Origin: an uncultured Acidimicrobiales bacterium
GTDB taxonomy: Bacteria > Actinomycetota > Acidimicrobiia > Acidimicrobiales > SZUA-35
Assembly (NCBI GenBank): GCA_938021675.1
Contig: CALIFY010000006.1
Coordinates: 1 to 63,147, forward strand
Direction of reading: 5' to 3'
Length of the DNA stretch: 63,147 nucleotides
The notes under the pieces were generated by a model. That model saw nothing but the letters and a program-made list of their open reading frames with translations, had not been told where the DNA came from and did not search any database. Of this stretch, positions 54,248 through 63,147 are shown one piece after another. The translations under genes and the position numbers were made by a program. The first letter of the stretch is position 1; every line of letters starts with the position of its first letter.

Positions 54248-54742
54248 CTATGCCGTCCTGTCGATTGCGTTCAGGTAGTTGTAAATTGTAATTCTGCTGA
54301 CACCCATGATTTTGGCCATGTCGTCGACGGCGCCGCGAAGCAGGAACGCACCATGCTCATCGAGCATTCGTACCACCTGCTGTTTTTCGGCCCTGGTCCA
54401 CTGAGTGGACGGCGTCCCGAGATCTCGTTCGGCGGCTCGGATCATGTTGGCCAGCGCATCGTGGAGGGGCCCAACGTTGAGCTGATCAACATCGGTTCCG
54501 ACGTGAATTCGGATGGAGGTCGCTCCGGCCCCGACCGCTCCCCGAATCATGTCGGCAACCGAATCGGCGATCCGATCGACGCCACCCGAGGTCACCGAGG
54601 CGAACGGACCAAGCTCGACGGATAGCCCCCGTCGCTCGAATGCCTCGACTGCGACGTCGACGTATTGCCCCGGCGAACCTTCAATGAACGGTTCTACCAG
54701 GAACTCGGCGGCAAGTTCGGATGGAGGTTCTTCGGAACCCAT
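54248..54742 (-). CDS. Regulator: thiamine-binding-fold (YkoF/MTH1187-like) domain fused to HTH_22
   Basis: 164 aa. N-terminal part (about 10-95) with AEFLVEPFIEGSPGQYVDVA and VELGPFASVTSGGVDRIADS resembles the small thiamine/HMP-binding (DUF77/YkoF) fold. The C-terminal part (about 112-160), EKQQVVRMLDEHGAFLLRGA then VDDMAKIMGVSRITIYNYL, matches the helix-turn-helix of YheO/DauR (HTH_22). So it is a small ligand-binding regulator sitting at the head of the importer operon and divergent from the YgfK-like gene. It is the likely controller of the palindrome at 54814. The domain calls are from memory of the families. Confidence 0.75.
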   Translation of the reverse strand: MGSEEPPSELAAEFLVEPFIEGSPGQYVDVAVEAFERRGLSVELGPFASVTSGGVDRIADSVADMIRGAVGAGATSIRIHVGTDVDQLNVGPLHDALANMIRAAERDLGTPSTQWTRAEKQQVVRMLDEHGAFLLRGAVDDMAKIMGVSRITIYNYLNAIDRTA

Positions 54743-54813
54743 GACCTGCCACGGTAGCTCACGCGTTCGGCCCCGTCGCCAAGCAGGGACACGGCGACCA
54801 CCAAACAGCGAGC

Positions 54814-54828
54814 TTTACATTTTGTAAA
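54814..54828. promoter_or_regulatory. Palindromic operator candidate TTTAC-N5-GTAAA
   Basis: A perfect 5-bp dyad with AT-rich 5-nt centre lies between the divergent regulator and YgfK-like genes, flanked on both sides by AGCT. It is the most AT-rich spot of the intergenic region and is a good site for the HTH_22 regulator. Confidence 0.55.
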
Positions 54829-54840
54829 CAGCTGGGTACC

Positions 54841-56760
54841 GTGGGCATGGTGACCCAACGCGCCATGCATGATGATCATTGTGGCACCAGTTCGCCCGGT
54901 GACCATATCGGTGAGACCGCTCCCCTTACACCGATGGGCCTCGACGTACTTCTGAATCGTGTCGCCCACGAGTTCAACTCCCGAAACCGAATATTCGACC
55001 TCCCGACCGCCCGCTATTGGCGACCCGATCCCCAGATCGATCTCGGTTTCGATTTCCTCGGTCGTCACGTTGCCACCCCGACCGGACCAGCAGCCGGCCC
55101 CCACAGCCAACTCGCTCAGAACATCGTGTTGTCCTGGCTCGGCGGCGCCCGCCTATTCGAGCTGAAAACGGTACAGATCCTCGACGAACTCGACATCGCC
55201 AGGCCATGCATTGACATGGCGACGGTCGGCTACAACATCGAGTGGAGCCAAGAGCTACGCATCCCGCAGAGCCTCACCGAGTACGTCAAAGCATCGATGA
55301 TGCTCGAAATGTTGGCCCGATGGGAACCGGTGACCGCCCACATCGGTGAGGATTCCGGGCCATACGTGTTCGATCTGTCCGTCGGCTACGACTTGGCCGG
55401 TATCTCCGACGAGCGGGTCGCCACCTTCATCCGAGGGATGGCCGACGCCACCGCCGAAATCGAACGGCTGCGGGGCAAGATTCCTGAACCGTTCGCCCGG
55501 TTCCGCGACTTCGATTTCACTACCCGCCTGGCCGACACGTTGACCCTGTCGACGTTTCATGGCTGCCCGCCGGACGAGATCGAACGGATCACCAAACACC
55601 TCATCGATGCCCATCACCTCGACGTCATCGTCAAGCTGAACCCAACCCTTCTCGGCTATGAGACGGTCGCCGGCATCGTGAACGACGAGCTCGGCTACTC
55701 CGATGTGGACATCAAACAGGAGGCGTTCGCCGACGATCTGCAGTTCGACCGCGGCGTCGAACTCATCGATGAACTCAACGACTACGCCACCGAACGGGGA
55801 CGTCGATTCGGGATCAAGTTGACGAACACGCTCGTTGTCAACAATCGAAAACAGTGGATGCCCGACGACACGATGTACCTCTCGGGGGCCCCGCTCCACG
55901 TGTTGGCCATGTCCTTGCTCGACAAGCTGTCGGCGACGATGCCCGGACGGTTCGACCTCCCCGGTCACGACGGCGACATCCTCGTCAGCTTCTCGGCCGG
56001 TGTGTCAAAGGACAATCTGGCCGACACCATCGCCACCGGCGTCAACCCGGCGACCGTCTGTTCCGATCTATTGAAGCCCGGCGGCTACGGCCGGCTCGCC
56101 CCGATGCTCAAGGCGTTGACGACCGCGGTCCGAGAATCCGGAGCCACCGACCTGGCGGGATTCCGAGCCAATCGGCAGGCCGAGGCGATAGCGGCCGGCG
56201 CGTCGTCGACCACCGCCGCCCATGTGGCGGCCATACGGGGGATCGATCGTCACCGATACCACGTGGACGGCAACAGCAAATGGCCGAGGGAGGTAGAGAG
56301 CGACCTGAAGATGTTCGGGTGCGTCGCCTGCAACCTTTGCATCACCGTCTGCCCAAACGATGCCTTCTTCTCGATCAAGAGCCTGAGCACCGACCACGAA
56401 CTCCGCACAACGTTCGACGTCGAGGGCACGGAATCCCGACAGCAGTACACCGAGTCGGGCATGGAGTCCCGACAGCAGTACGTCGTGTGGGCAGAGCTGT
56501 GCAACGAGTGTGGGAACTGCATGACCTTCTGCCCGGAAAACGGCGACCCGGCCATGATCAAACCCCGGCTGTTTACCGACCCTGCCGTATTCGAAGGGCG
56601 TACCGGCCAAGGCTTCCTGCTGGGCGATGCACCCGAGGGTGCCGACGCCCCGGCCGGCGTCGGATTGACCGCCCGAGACGGCCATGAGGCCGACGGACGC
56701 ATCGTGGCCGCCCTGTTGTCTTCCCCGGCCGGAAATCCGTTGTGGAGATCCGAGTCGTGA
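54841..56760 (+). CDS. ygfK: Compact YgfK-like FMN/iron-sulfur protein
   Basis: 639 aa from GTG at 54841; ATG codons at 54847, 54865 and 54934 are alternatives, and the last aligns best with where E. coli YgfK begins. The dihydroorotate-dehydrogenase-like domain (about 45-440) contains ATPTGPAAGPHSQLAQNIV, LFELKTVQILDEL, TLSTFHGCPPDEIE, KLNPTLLGYE and VCSDLLKPGGYGRL, all shared with YgfK. At the C-terminus are two 4Fe-4S motifs, CVACNLCITVC and CNECGNCMTFC. The GltD-like FAD/NAD(P)H region that lies between these parts in full-length YgfK (about 1030 aa) is missing. Part of the purine-type degradation set; the reaction is not known to me. Confidence 0.85.
   Translation: MGMVTQRAMHDDHCGTSSPGDHIGETAPLTPMGLDVLLNRVAHEFNSRNRIFDLPTARYWRPDPQIDLGFDFLGRHVATPTGPAAGPHSQLAQNIVLSWLGGARLFELKTVQILDELDIARPCIDMATVGYNIEWSQELRIPQSLTEYVKASMMLEMLARWEPVTAHIGEDSGPYVFDLSVGYDLAGISDERVATFIRGMADATAEIERLRGKIPEPFARFRDFDFTTRLADTLTLSTFHGCPPDEIERITKHLIDAHHLDVIVKLNPTLLGYETVAGIVNDELGYSDVDIKQEAFADDLQFDRGVELIDELNDYATERGRRFGIKLTNTLVVNNRKQWMPDDTMYLSGAPLHVLAMSLLDKLSATMPGRFDLPGHDGDILVSFSAGVSKDNLADTIATGVNPATVCSDLLKPGGYGRLAPMLKALTTAVRESGATDLAGFRANRQAEAIAAGASSTTAAHVAAIRGIDRHRYHVDGNSKWPREVESDLKMFGCVACNLCITVCPNDAFFSIKSLSTDHELRTTFDVEGTESRQQYTESGMESRQQYVVWAELCNECGNCMTFCPENGDPAMIKPRLFTDPAVFEGRTGQGFLLGDAPEGADAPAGVGLTARDGHEADGRIVAALLSSPAGNPLWRSES
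56431..56481 (+). repeat. 11-residue tandem duplication between the two Fe-S motifs
   Basis: An 18-bp sequence (GAATCCCGACAGCAGTAC at 56431, with one change at 56464) repeats with a 33-bp period, so ESRQQY occurs twice (ESRQQYTESGM then ESRQQYVVW). It sits in the loop between the ferredoxin motifs, in frame. Confidence 0.9.
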
Positions 56761-57683
56761 CCGGTCGAGTGCTACGGGTCGGGGCTGGTCAACTCGGGCC
56801 GATCGCTAGAGACGAACCGCGCCACGACGTGGTTGCACGGTTGATCGCCTTACTCGAACAGGCGGGTGACCGTGGGGTTGAACTACTGGCCTTTCCTGAA
56901 CTGGCACTTACTACATTCTTTCCCCGGTGGTTCACCGACGACGTCTCCGGCCACGACCACTATTTCGAACGATCGATGCCAAGCGAGGAGACCAAGCCCC
57001 TCTTTGATGCGGCGACGACCTTGGGCATCGGGTTCTCTCTCGGATTTGCCGAACTGACAGAAGACGGCGACCGCTACAACTCGACGATCCTGGTCGACGG
57101 CGATGGTTCGACCGTCGCCACATTCCGCAAGGTCCATATCCCCGGTCACCAAGATGACGAGCCGTGGCGTCCGTTCCAGCATCTAGAACGCCGGTACTTT
57201 CTCGAATCCGACGACGGGTTCGGGGTCTGGCGGTGCTTCGGCGGACTGGTCGGCATGGCGACCTGCAACGATCGGCGCTGGCCTGAGACGTACCGAGAGA
57301 TGGGTCTCCAAGGGGTCGAGCTGATCCTTATCGGCTACAACACCCCGATCCACTACGCCCCGGATCCCGGCCAGAACTCGCTTCAGGGGTTCCACAACCA
57401 CCTCTGTATGCAGGCCGGCGCCTATCAGAACGGCACCTGGGTGGTCGGTGTGGCCAAAGGCGGAACCGAAGAAGGGGTCGAGTCACTGGCGCAGTCGGCC
57501 ATCATCGCCCCATCGGGGCAGATCGTGGCCCAGGCGTTGACGACCGGCGACGAACTCATCGTCGCCGACTGCGACCTAGACAGCTGTCGCCGTTACAAGG
57601 AGACCTTGTTTGACTTCGCCCGGTACCGCCGGCCCGAGGTCTACCAACGGATCGCCGGACAGAAAGGCGTGATCGAGCCGTGA
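56757..57683 (+). CDS. N-carbamoyl-D-amino-acid hydrolase homologue (nitrilase superfamily)
   Basis: 308 aa from the GTG at 56757, which overlaps the preceding stop (GTGA); an ATG at 56742 is also in frame. The Glu-Lys-Cys catalytic triad is visible in AFPELALTTFFPRW, FRKVHIPGH and TCNDRRWPE. These segments, with FQHLERRYF, GYNTP and MQAGAYQNGTW, match Agrobacterium-type D-carbamoylase closely. It removes carbamoyl as CO2 and ammonia from an N-carbamoyl compound. Here it probably acts on a ureido intermediate of ring opening (inference). Confidence 0.88.
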   Translation: MTGRVLRVGAGQLGPIARDEPRHDVVARLIALLEQAGDRGVELLAFPELALTTFFPRWFTDDVSGHDHYFERSMPSEETKPLFDAATTLGIGFSLGFAELTEDGDRYNSTILVDGDGSTVATFRKVHIPGHQDDEPWRPFQHLERRYFLESDDGFGVWRCFGGLVGMATCNDRRWPETYREMGLQGVELILIGYNTPIHYAPDPGQNSLQGFHNHLCMQAGAYQNGTWVVGVAKGGTEEGVESLAQSAIIAPSGQIVAQALTTGDELIVADCDLDSCRRYKETLFDFARYRRPEVYQRIAGQKGVIEP

Positions 57684-57726
57684 GACATCGAGTTGATACG
57701 ACGGCAGAAGAGACGAGGTCGGTTCG

Positions 57727-60402
57727 ATGAAAAAAGAACCGATCGACCTCGTGGTAAACGGCCAGCCGGTATCGGTATCGGCCGAGCACGAACATCTCTT
57801 GTTTGCCCTCCGGGACGAGCTAGGGGTTATCTCACCGAAAGACGGATGCGCCCCCTCAGGGCAATGCGGATGCTGCACGGTACTGGTCGACGGCAAAGCC
57901 AGGGTGGCCTGCCAGACATCGATGGAGCGAGCCGCCGGCACCGAGGTGACGACCGTCGAAGGACTCGATGCGTCCGAGAGCGACGCGATGGTCGCCGCCT
58001 TCGCCGCCCACGGAGCCCTCCAGTGCGGATTTTGTACTCCGGGCATCGTGATGCGAACCAAGGCCATGATCGACAAGAAGGGCCAGGACCTCACCCGCGA
58101 TGACGCGTCCCGCCTTCTGGGAGCGCACCTCTGCCGGTGCACCGGGTACATCAAGATCCTCGACGCCATCGAAGACCTAGCGGCCGGCGAGGTGCCGGTG
58201 GCTATCGAACCGAGCGGCGTCGGCTCTCGGGGAATTCGCTACGAGGCCGCCGAACTGACCCTCGGATCGCGGCCATACATCGACGACATGACACCCCCGG
58301 GGTTACTCCACGCCGCCTTCGCCTTGACCGATCACGCCCGAGCCGACGTATTGGCTATCGACACCAGCGAAGCCGAGGCGTTGCCTGGCGTCGTTCGAGT
58401 GTTTACCGCAACGGACGTACCGGGGGAACTTCGTTCGGGACTGATCCACAAGGACTGGCCGATCTTCATCCCGGTCGGCGGTCGAACCAGCTACCTCGGC
58501 GACGTGCTGGCCCTGGTGGTGGCCGAAGACCGACCGACGGCACGTCGGGCCGCCGAACTCGTGACTGTCGAATACGACGTACTTTCTCCGTTCACGAACC
58601 CGGCAGAAGCGGTGGCCTCCGACGAAGACGCGGTGTGGACGCTCGATGGGAACGTTCTGTCGACGTCGGTGTACGCCCGAGGCGACGTCGAGGATGCGCT
58701 CGCCAGCTCGGCTCACGTGGTGACCGAAACGTTTCAGACCCAACGGATCGAGCACGCATTCCTCGAACCGGAATCGACCTTGGCCGTGCCGGTGCCAGCT
58801 GGGACACCGCTACCGGTAACGGCCGGCGACAAGACCGTTGACGATGTCGACCGGCTGATGGTGTATAGCGGTGGTCAGGGAATCTGGGATGACCGCGACG
58901 ACATCGCCCGCATTCTCGACGTCGACACGTCGGTGGTGGTAACCGAGTTGGTCTCCAACGGAGGGGCATTCGGCGGCAAGGAAGACATGTCGAATCAGGG
59001 CCAGACGGCGTTGGCCGCTTGGCTGTTGCAACGACCGGTCCGTTGCACCCTGTCTCGAGAGGAGTCGTTGCTGATCCACACCAAACGGCACCCGATCGCC
59101 ATGACCTACGAGGCCGGCTGCGATGCCGACGGCCTTCTCACGGCGGTCAGAGCCAGGATGCTCGGCGATTCAGGGCCGTATGCGTCGGTTGGGATGAAGG
59201 TGCTCGAGCGGGCCGCCGGTCACGCTTCTGGACCGTACGTCGTCCCGAACATCGACGTCGAAGCGGTGGCGGCCCGGACGAACAATTCGGTGTGCGGTGC
59301 CTTTCGAGGGTTCGGGGCCAACCAGGCCCAGTTCGCCATGGAGGGCGTGATGGATCGGCTGGCCGCCGCGGTCGGGATCTCCCCATGGGAGATGCGGAAC
59401 CGCAACGTGGTCGAACCCGGCTCGGTCTGGGGCCCCGGCCAGATCATGGACGATGGCTGCCTCGGTGCCAGGGCATGCCTCGATGCGGTCAAACCGGCGT
59501 TCGATGAGGCATCGGCGGCCGGGAAGGCAGTCGGTGTCGGGCTCGGGCTGAAGAACTCCGGCCTGGGGAACGGGTTCAACGAGGTGGCGAGGGCGGTCGT
59601 CCGATTCCGGCCTGAAGACGGGTCCGGGAAAAAGGGGCAAAAAGGAGAGCAAAAAAGAGTTGAGGTTCGGCATTGCTGGACCGAGATGGGCCAGGGGGTG
59701 CACACCGTCGCTCTTCAGGTGGCGGTCGAGGAACTCGGCGTGTCGGCCGATCAGGTCGAGGTCATCGTCGACTCGACCCGAGAACTCGGCGCCGGCCAGA
59801 CGACGGGTAGCCGGGGCACGCTCATGGGGGCAGGCTCGGTGGCCGACGCCTGTCGTGCCGCGGTGGCGGACGGCTGCCGGGTCGGAGTCGACTACGAAGG
59901 CGAGTATCGGGTCGATTGGACCAACTCATTGTCCGATGGTCTCGAACATCCGATCATCCATTCCACGTTCGGCTACGCAGCACAACTGGTGGTCATGGAC
60001 GCCGCCACCGGCGACATCGAGAAGGTGGTGGCGGCCCACGACGTCGGCCGCGCCGTGAACCCGCTGCTCTGCGAGGGCCAGGTCGAGGGGGCGGTCCACA
60101 TGGGCCTCGGCTACGCCTTGTCTGAGGGGTTCCCGTGCGACGAAGACGGACGACCGCTGAACACCACACTTCGAAGTCTCGACATCATCCGACCAAAGGA
60201 CATGCCAGCCGTCGACGTGATCTTGGTCGAGTCACCCCAACCCGACTCGCCATACGGAATTAAGGGTGTCGGCGAAATTGGGCTTGTTCCTACCGCGGGG
60301 GCGGTGGCCGAAGCATTGCGGGGCGTCGATGGGGTATGGCGCAACGAGCTACCGATGGTAAACGAAGCCAACCGTGAACGAGCGAGTGCATGGGAACGCT
60401 AG
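57727..60402 (+). CDS. xdhD: Fused molybdenum hydroxylase, XdhD-like xanthine dehydrogenase family
   Basis: 891 aa. N-terminal 2Fe-2S plant-type ferredoxin domain (KDGCAPSGQCGCCTVLVDG, Cys41/47/50) and second 2Fe-2S domain (QCGFCTPGIVM, HLCRCTGYIKIL), then the molybdopterin-binding domain (about 170-890) with GGAFGGKEDMSNQGQTALAA, FRGFGANQAQFAME, MGQGVHTVALQVAVEEL and the active-site Glu in GVGEIGLVPTAGAV. The same fused layout occurs in E. coli XdhD and the so-called selenium-dependent xanthine dehydrogenases. No FAD domain, so an outside electron carrier is needed. It hydroxylates a purine-like heterocycle. The reading frame has no in-frame TGA, so selenium as Sec is not used. Confidence 0.92.
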   Translation: MKKEPIDLVVNGQPVSVSAEHEHLLFALRDELGVISPKDGCAPSGQCGCCTVLVDGKARVACQTSMERAAGTEVTTVEGLDASESDAMVAAFAAHGALQCGFCTPGIVMRTKAMIDKKGQDLTRDDASRLLGAHLCRCTGYIKILDAIEDLAAGEVPVAIEPSGVGSRGIRYEAAELTLGSRPYIDDMTPPGLLHAAFALTDHARADVLAIDTSEAEALPGVVRVFTATDVPGELRSGLIHKDWPIFIPVGGRTSYLGDVLALVVAEDRPTARRAAELVTVEYDVLSPFTNPAEAVASDEDAVWTLDGNVLSTSVYARGDVEDALASSAHVVTETFQTQRIEHAFLEPESTLAVPVPAGTPLPVTAGDKTVDDVDRLMVYSGGQGIWDDRDDIARILDVDTSVVVTELVSNGGAFGGKEDMSNQGQTALAAWLLQRPVRCTLSREESLLIHTKRHPIAMTYEAGCDADGLLTAVRARMLGDSGPYASVGMKVLERAAGHASGPYVVPNIDVEAVAARTNNSVCGAFRGFGANQAQFAMEGVMDRLAAAVGISPWEMRNRNVVEPGSVWGPGQIMDDGCLGARACLDAVKPAFDEASAAGKAVGVGLGLKNSGLGNGFNEVARAVVRFRPEDGSGKKGQKGEQKRVEVRHCWTEMGQGVHTVALQVAVEELGVSADQVEVIVDSTRELGAGQTTGSRGTLMGAGSVADACRAAVADGCRVGVDYEGEYRVDWTNSLSDGLEHPIIHSTFGYAAQLVVMDAATGDIEKVVAAHDVGRAVNPLLCEGQVEGAVHMGLGYALSEGFPCDEDGRPLNTTLRSLDIIRPKDMPAVDVILVESPQPDSPYGIKGVGEIGLVPTAGAVAEALRGVDGVWRNELPMVNEANRERASAWER

Positions 60403-61427
60403 CGGCAGACCAAACACCGGGTTTGGTCTGCGCTCACCATCATCTCTATTCGACATTGGCTCGGGGCATGCCGGCGCCGCCCCGGACTCCAACCGAGTTC
60501 TTGGAGATACTTGAATTGGTGTGGTGGCGGCTCGATCGGGCCCTCGACCTCGACGTGATTTACCACTCCGCTCGGCTCGGCGCGCTCGAAGCACTGGCCG
60601 CTGGGTGCACCGCCATTATCGACCACCATGAATCTCCGAACGCTATCGACGACTCATTGTCGGTCATCGCTGAAGCATGCGCCGAGGTTGGGGTTCGGGT
60701 GAGTTGCTCCTACGGGGTCACCGATCGACATGGCCCCGAGGGCGCTGAGGCCGGGCTGGCGGAGAACGACCGATTTCTATCGTCGGGCGGTCGAGGCATG
60801 GTCGGGCTTCATGCCGGATTCACGTGTTCCGATGAGACGATCGCGGCCGCCGCGGCCCTTGCTCAAACACATGGGGTGGGCGTCCATGTCCACGTTGCCG
60901 AGGGACCGGCCGATACCTGGCAAAAGCTACGAGGCCACGCCACCAACGATTGGCTGTTGATCCATGGGGTCCATCTCCCCGACGATCACGACTTGTCAGG
61001 AACCATCGTTCACAATCCACGCTCGAATATGAACAACGGTGTCGGCTACGCCGTTCCTCGACGGTTCGCCAATCCGGTGGCCTTGGGCACCGACGGGATC
61101 GGGGCCGACATGCTCGATGAGTTTCGCCTCGCGTTCGTCAAGGCCAGGGAGGATGACGTGACCGTGGGGCCGGACGTGGCCTGGGGTTGGTTGCGTACCG
61201 GTTGGGATCTGTTTCCCGAGGCGCTGAACGACGCCGTGACGTGGAACTACCCTGTGATGGATTCGTGGCGGCTGGCCTATTCCACACAGGTCAGCCCGAC
61301 GACGATCGAGATTGACGGTGAGGTGGTGTGGGCCGATGGATCCCCGACCAAGGTCGATGCCGACGAGGTGCGCCGTAGCGCGGCCGAGGCGGCGCAAACA
61401 CTGTTCGACAGGCTGGAAGGCCTGTGA
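60390..61427 (+). CDS. ssnA: SsnA-like amidohydrolase with short N-terminus
   Basis: 345 aa; E. coli SsnA is about 440. Clear SsnA-type blocks: CAHHHLYSTLARGM with the HxH pair, LVWWRLDRALDLDV, GCTAIIDHHESPNAID, VHVHVAEGPADTW, VHNPRSNMNNGVGYA and ALGTDGIGADMLDEF. The composite N-terminal beta domain and first strands are absent: the protein opens almost directly at the HxH motif. The C-terminal beta part (TTIEIDGEVVWADGSP) remains. It overlaps the XdhD-like gene by 13 bp. An aminohydrolase of the purine-type set; metal binding should still be possible. Confidence 0.87.
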   Translation: MGTLAADQTPGLVCAHHHLYSTLARGMPAPPRTPTEFLEILELVWWRLDRALDLDVIYHSARLGALEALAAGCTAIIDHHESPNAIDDSLSVIAEACAEVGVRVSCSYGVTDRHGPEGAEAGLAENDRFLSSGGRGMVGLHAGFTCSDETIAAAAALAQTHGVGVHVHVAEGPADTWQKLRGHATNDWLLIHGVHLPDDHDLSGTIVHNPRSNMNNGVGYAVPRRFANPVALGTDGIGADMLDEFRLAFVKAREDDVTVGPDVAWGWLRTGWDLFPEALNDAVTWNYPVMDSWRLAYSTQVSPTTIEIDGEVVWADGSPTKVDADEVRRSAAEAAQTLFDRLEGL

Positions 61428-61457
61428 GTACCACAGCTGCTCTTCGGAGGTATCCCG

Positions 61458-63002
<1,545 letters not shown>

Positions 63003-63147
63003 CGGGACCGGACCGGCGAACCCATTCCTCCGCTACCGGCAACGGCTCGACTCCTACGCCCCGGTCCGGGACGGTCGGCTGTCCGACGAGCGATTCGTCG
63101 AGATCGTCGAGCGCCTCAACAGCGCGGTGGCCGACGTCGACGGCGGC

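Noticed and set aside
57727-60402. Selenocysteine use in the XdhD-like enzyme, suggested by the family name
   Set aside because: There is no in-frame TGA; in this family selenium, if used, is a cofactor and cannot be read from the sequence.

Overview
The window is high-GC DNA with tightly packed genes, frequent ATGA/GTGA stop-start overlaps, SpoVG-like compactness and lipoproteins with long acidic linkers. These features, together with a monoderm-type Tad pilus locus, fit an aquatic or marine actinobacterium. Acidimicrobiia is my best guess, from general resemblance only. I saw no rRNA, tRNA, CRISPR array, transposase or phage gene, and no gene-free stretch longer than 300 bases.

Left part (1-9480): a sugar-acid locus. 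A Gfo/Idh/MocA dehydrogenase (cut by the left edge) is divergent from a forward run of substrate-binding lipoprotein, two Liv-type permeases, two Liv-type ATPases, a GntR/FCD regulator, an SDR dehydrogenase, a PfkB kinase of 2-keto-3-deoxygluconate type and a KDPG aldolase. The divergent promoter region carries four copies of a 13-bp element in two tandem pairs, the probable operator. A strong hairpin closes the locus.

Middle part A (9.5-26.1 kb): mostly independent genes. They are a small secreted acidic/proline-rich protein, a DMT transporter, a lipoprotein, aroQ, a lone RND transporter, a metallophosphoesterase, a DUF6941-like protein, azlCD, a 6-phosphogluconate-dehydrogenase-like protein, modABC for molybdate, a fused class II aldolase/SDR, and a thermonuclease/lamin-tail lipoprotein.

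Middle part B (26.2-38.7 kb, reverse strand): a Tad/Flp pilus locus, cpaB - CpaE-like - tadA - tadB - tadC - small Flp-like pilin candidate - two TadE-like minor pilins - TadG-like protein - large two-module VWA membrane protein. Next to it on the same strand are an ECF sigma factor and a membrane protein with the layout of an anti-sigma factor joined to an extracellular domain.

Middle part C (38.9-47.5 kb): a LuxR-type ATP-binding regulator, two MFS transporters, a small membrane protein, a receptor Ser/Thr kinase, and an ATP-grasp RimK-like ligase fused to an RCK_C (TrkA-C) domain.

Right part (47.6 kb to the edge): the most interesting region, a putative purine/urate-type heterocycle degradation island. 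The reverse arm encodes a thiamine-binding-fold/HTH_22 regulator, a complete BMP-family (nucleoside-type) ABC importer and an 8-oxoguanine-deaminase-like amidohydrolase. The forward arm encodes a compact YgfK-like FMN/Fe-S protein that lacks the usual GltD-like domain, an N-carbamoyl-D-amino-acid hydrolase homologue, an XdhD-like fused molybdenum hydroxylase, an N-terminally short SsnA-like amidohydrolase, and two fold-type II PLP enzymes, the second cut by the right edge. This resembles the ygeX/ygeW/ygeY/hyuA/ygfK/ssnA/xdhD set known from Enterobacteria and gut anaerobes, but is rewired: own importer, carbamoylase and compact YgfK. The modABC genes in the same window could supply molybdate for the molybdenum enzyme.
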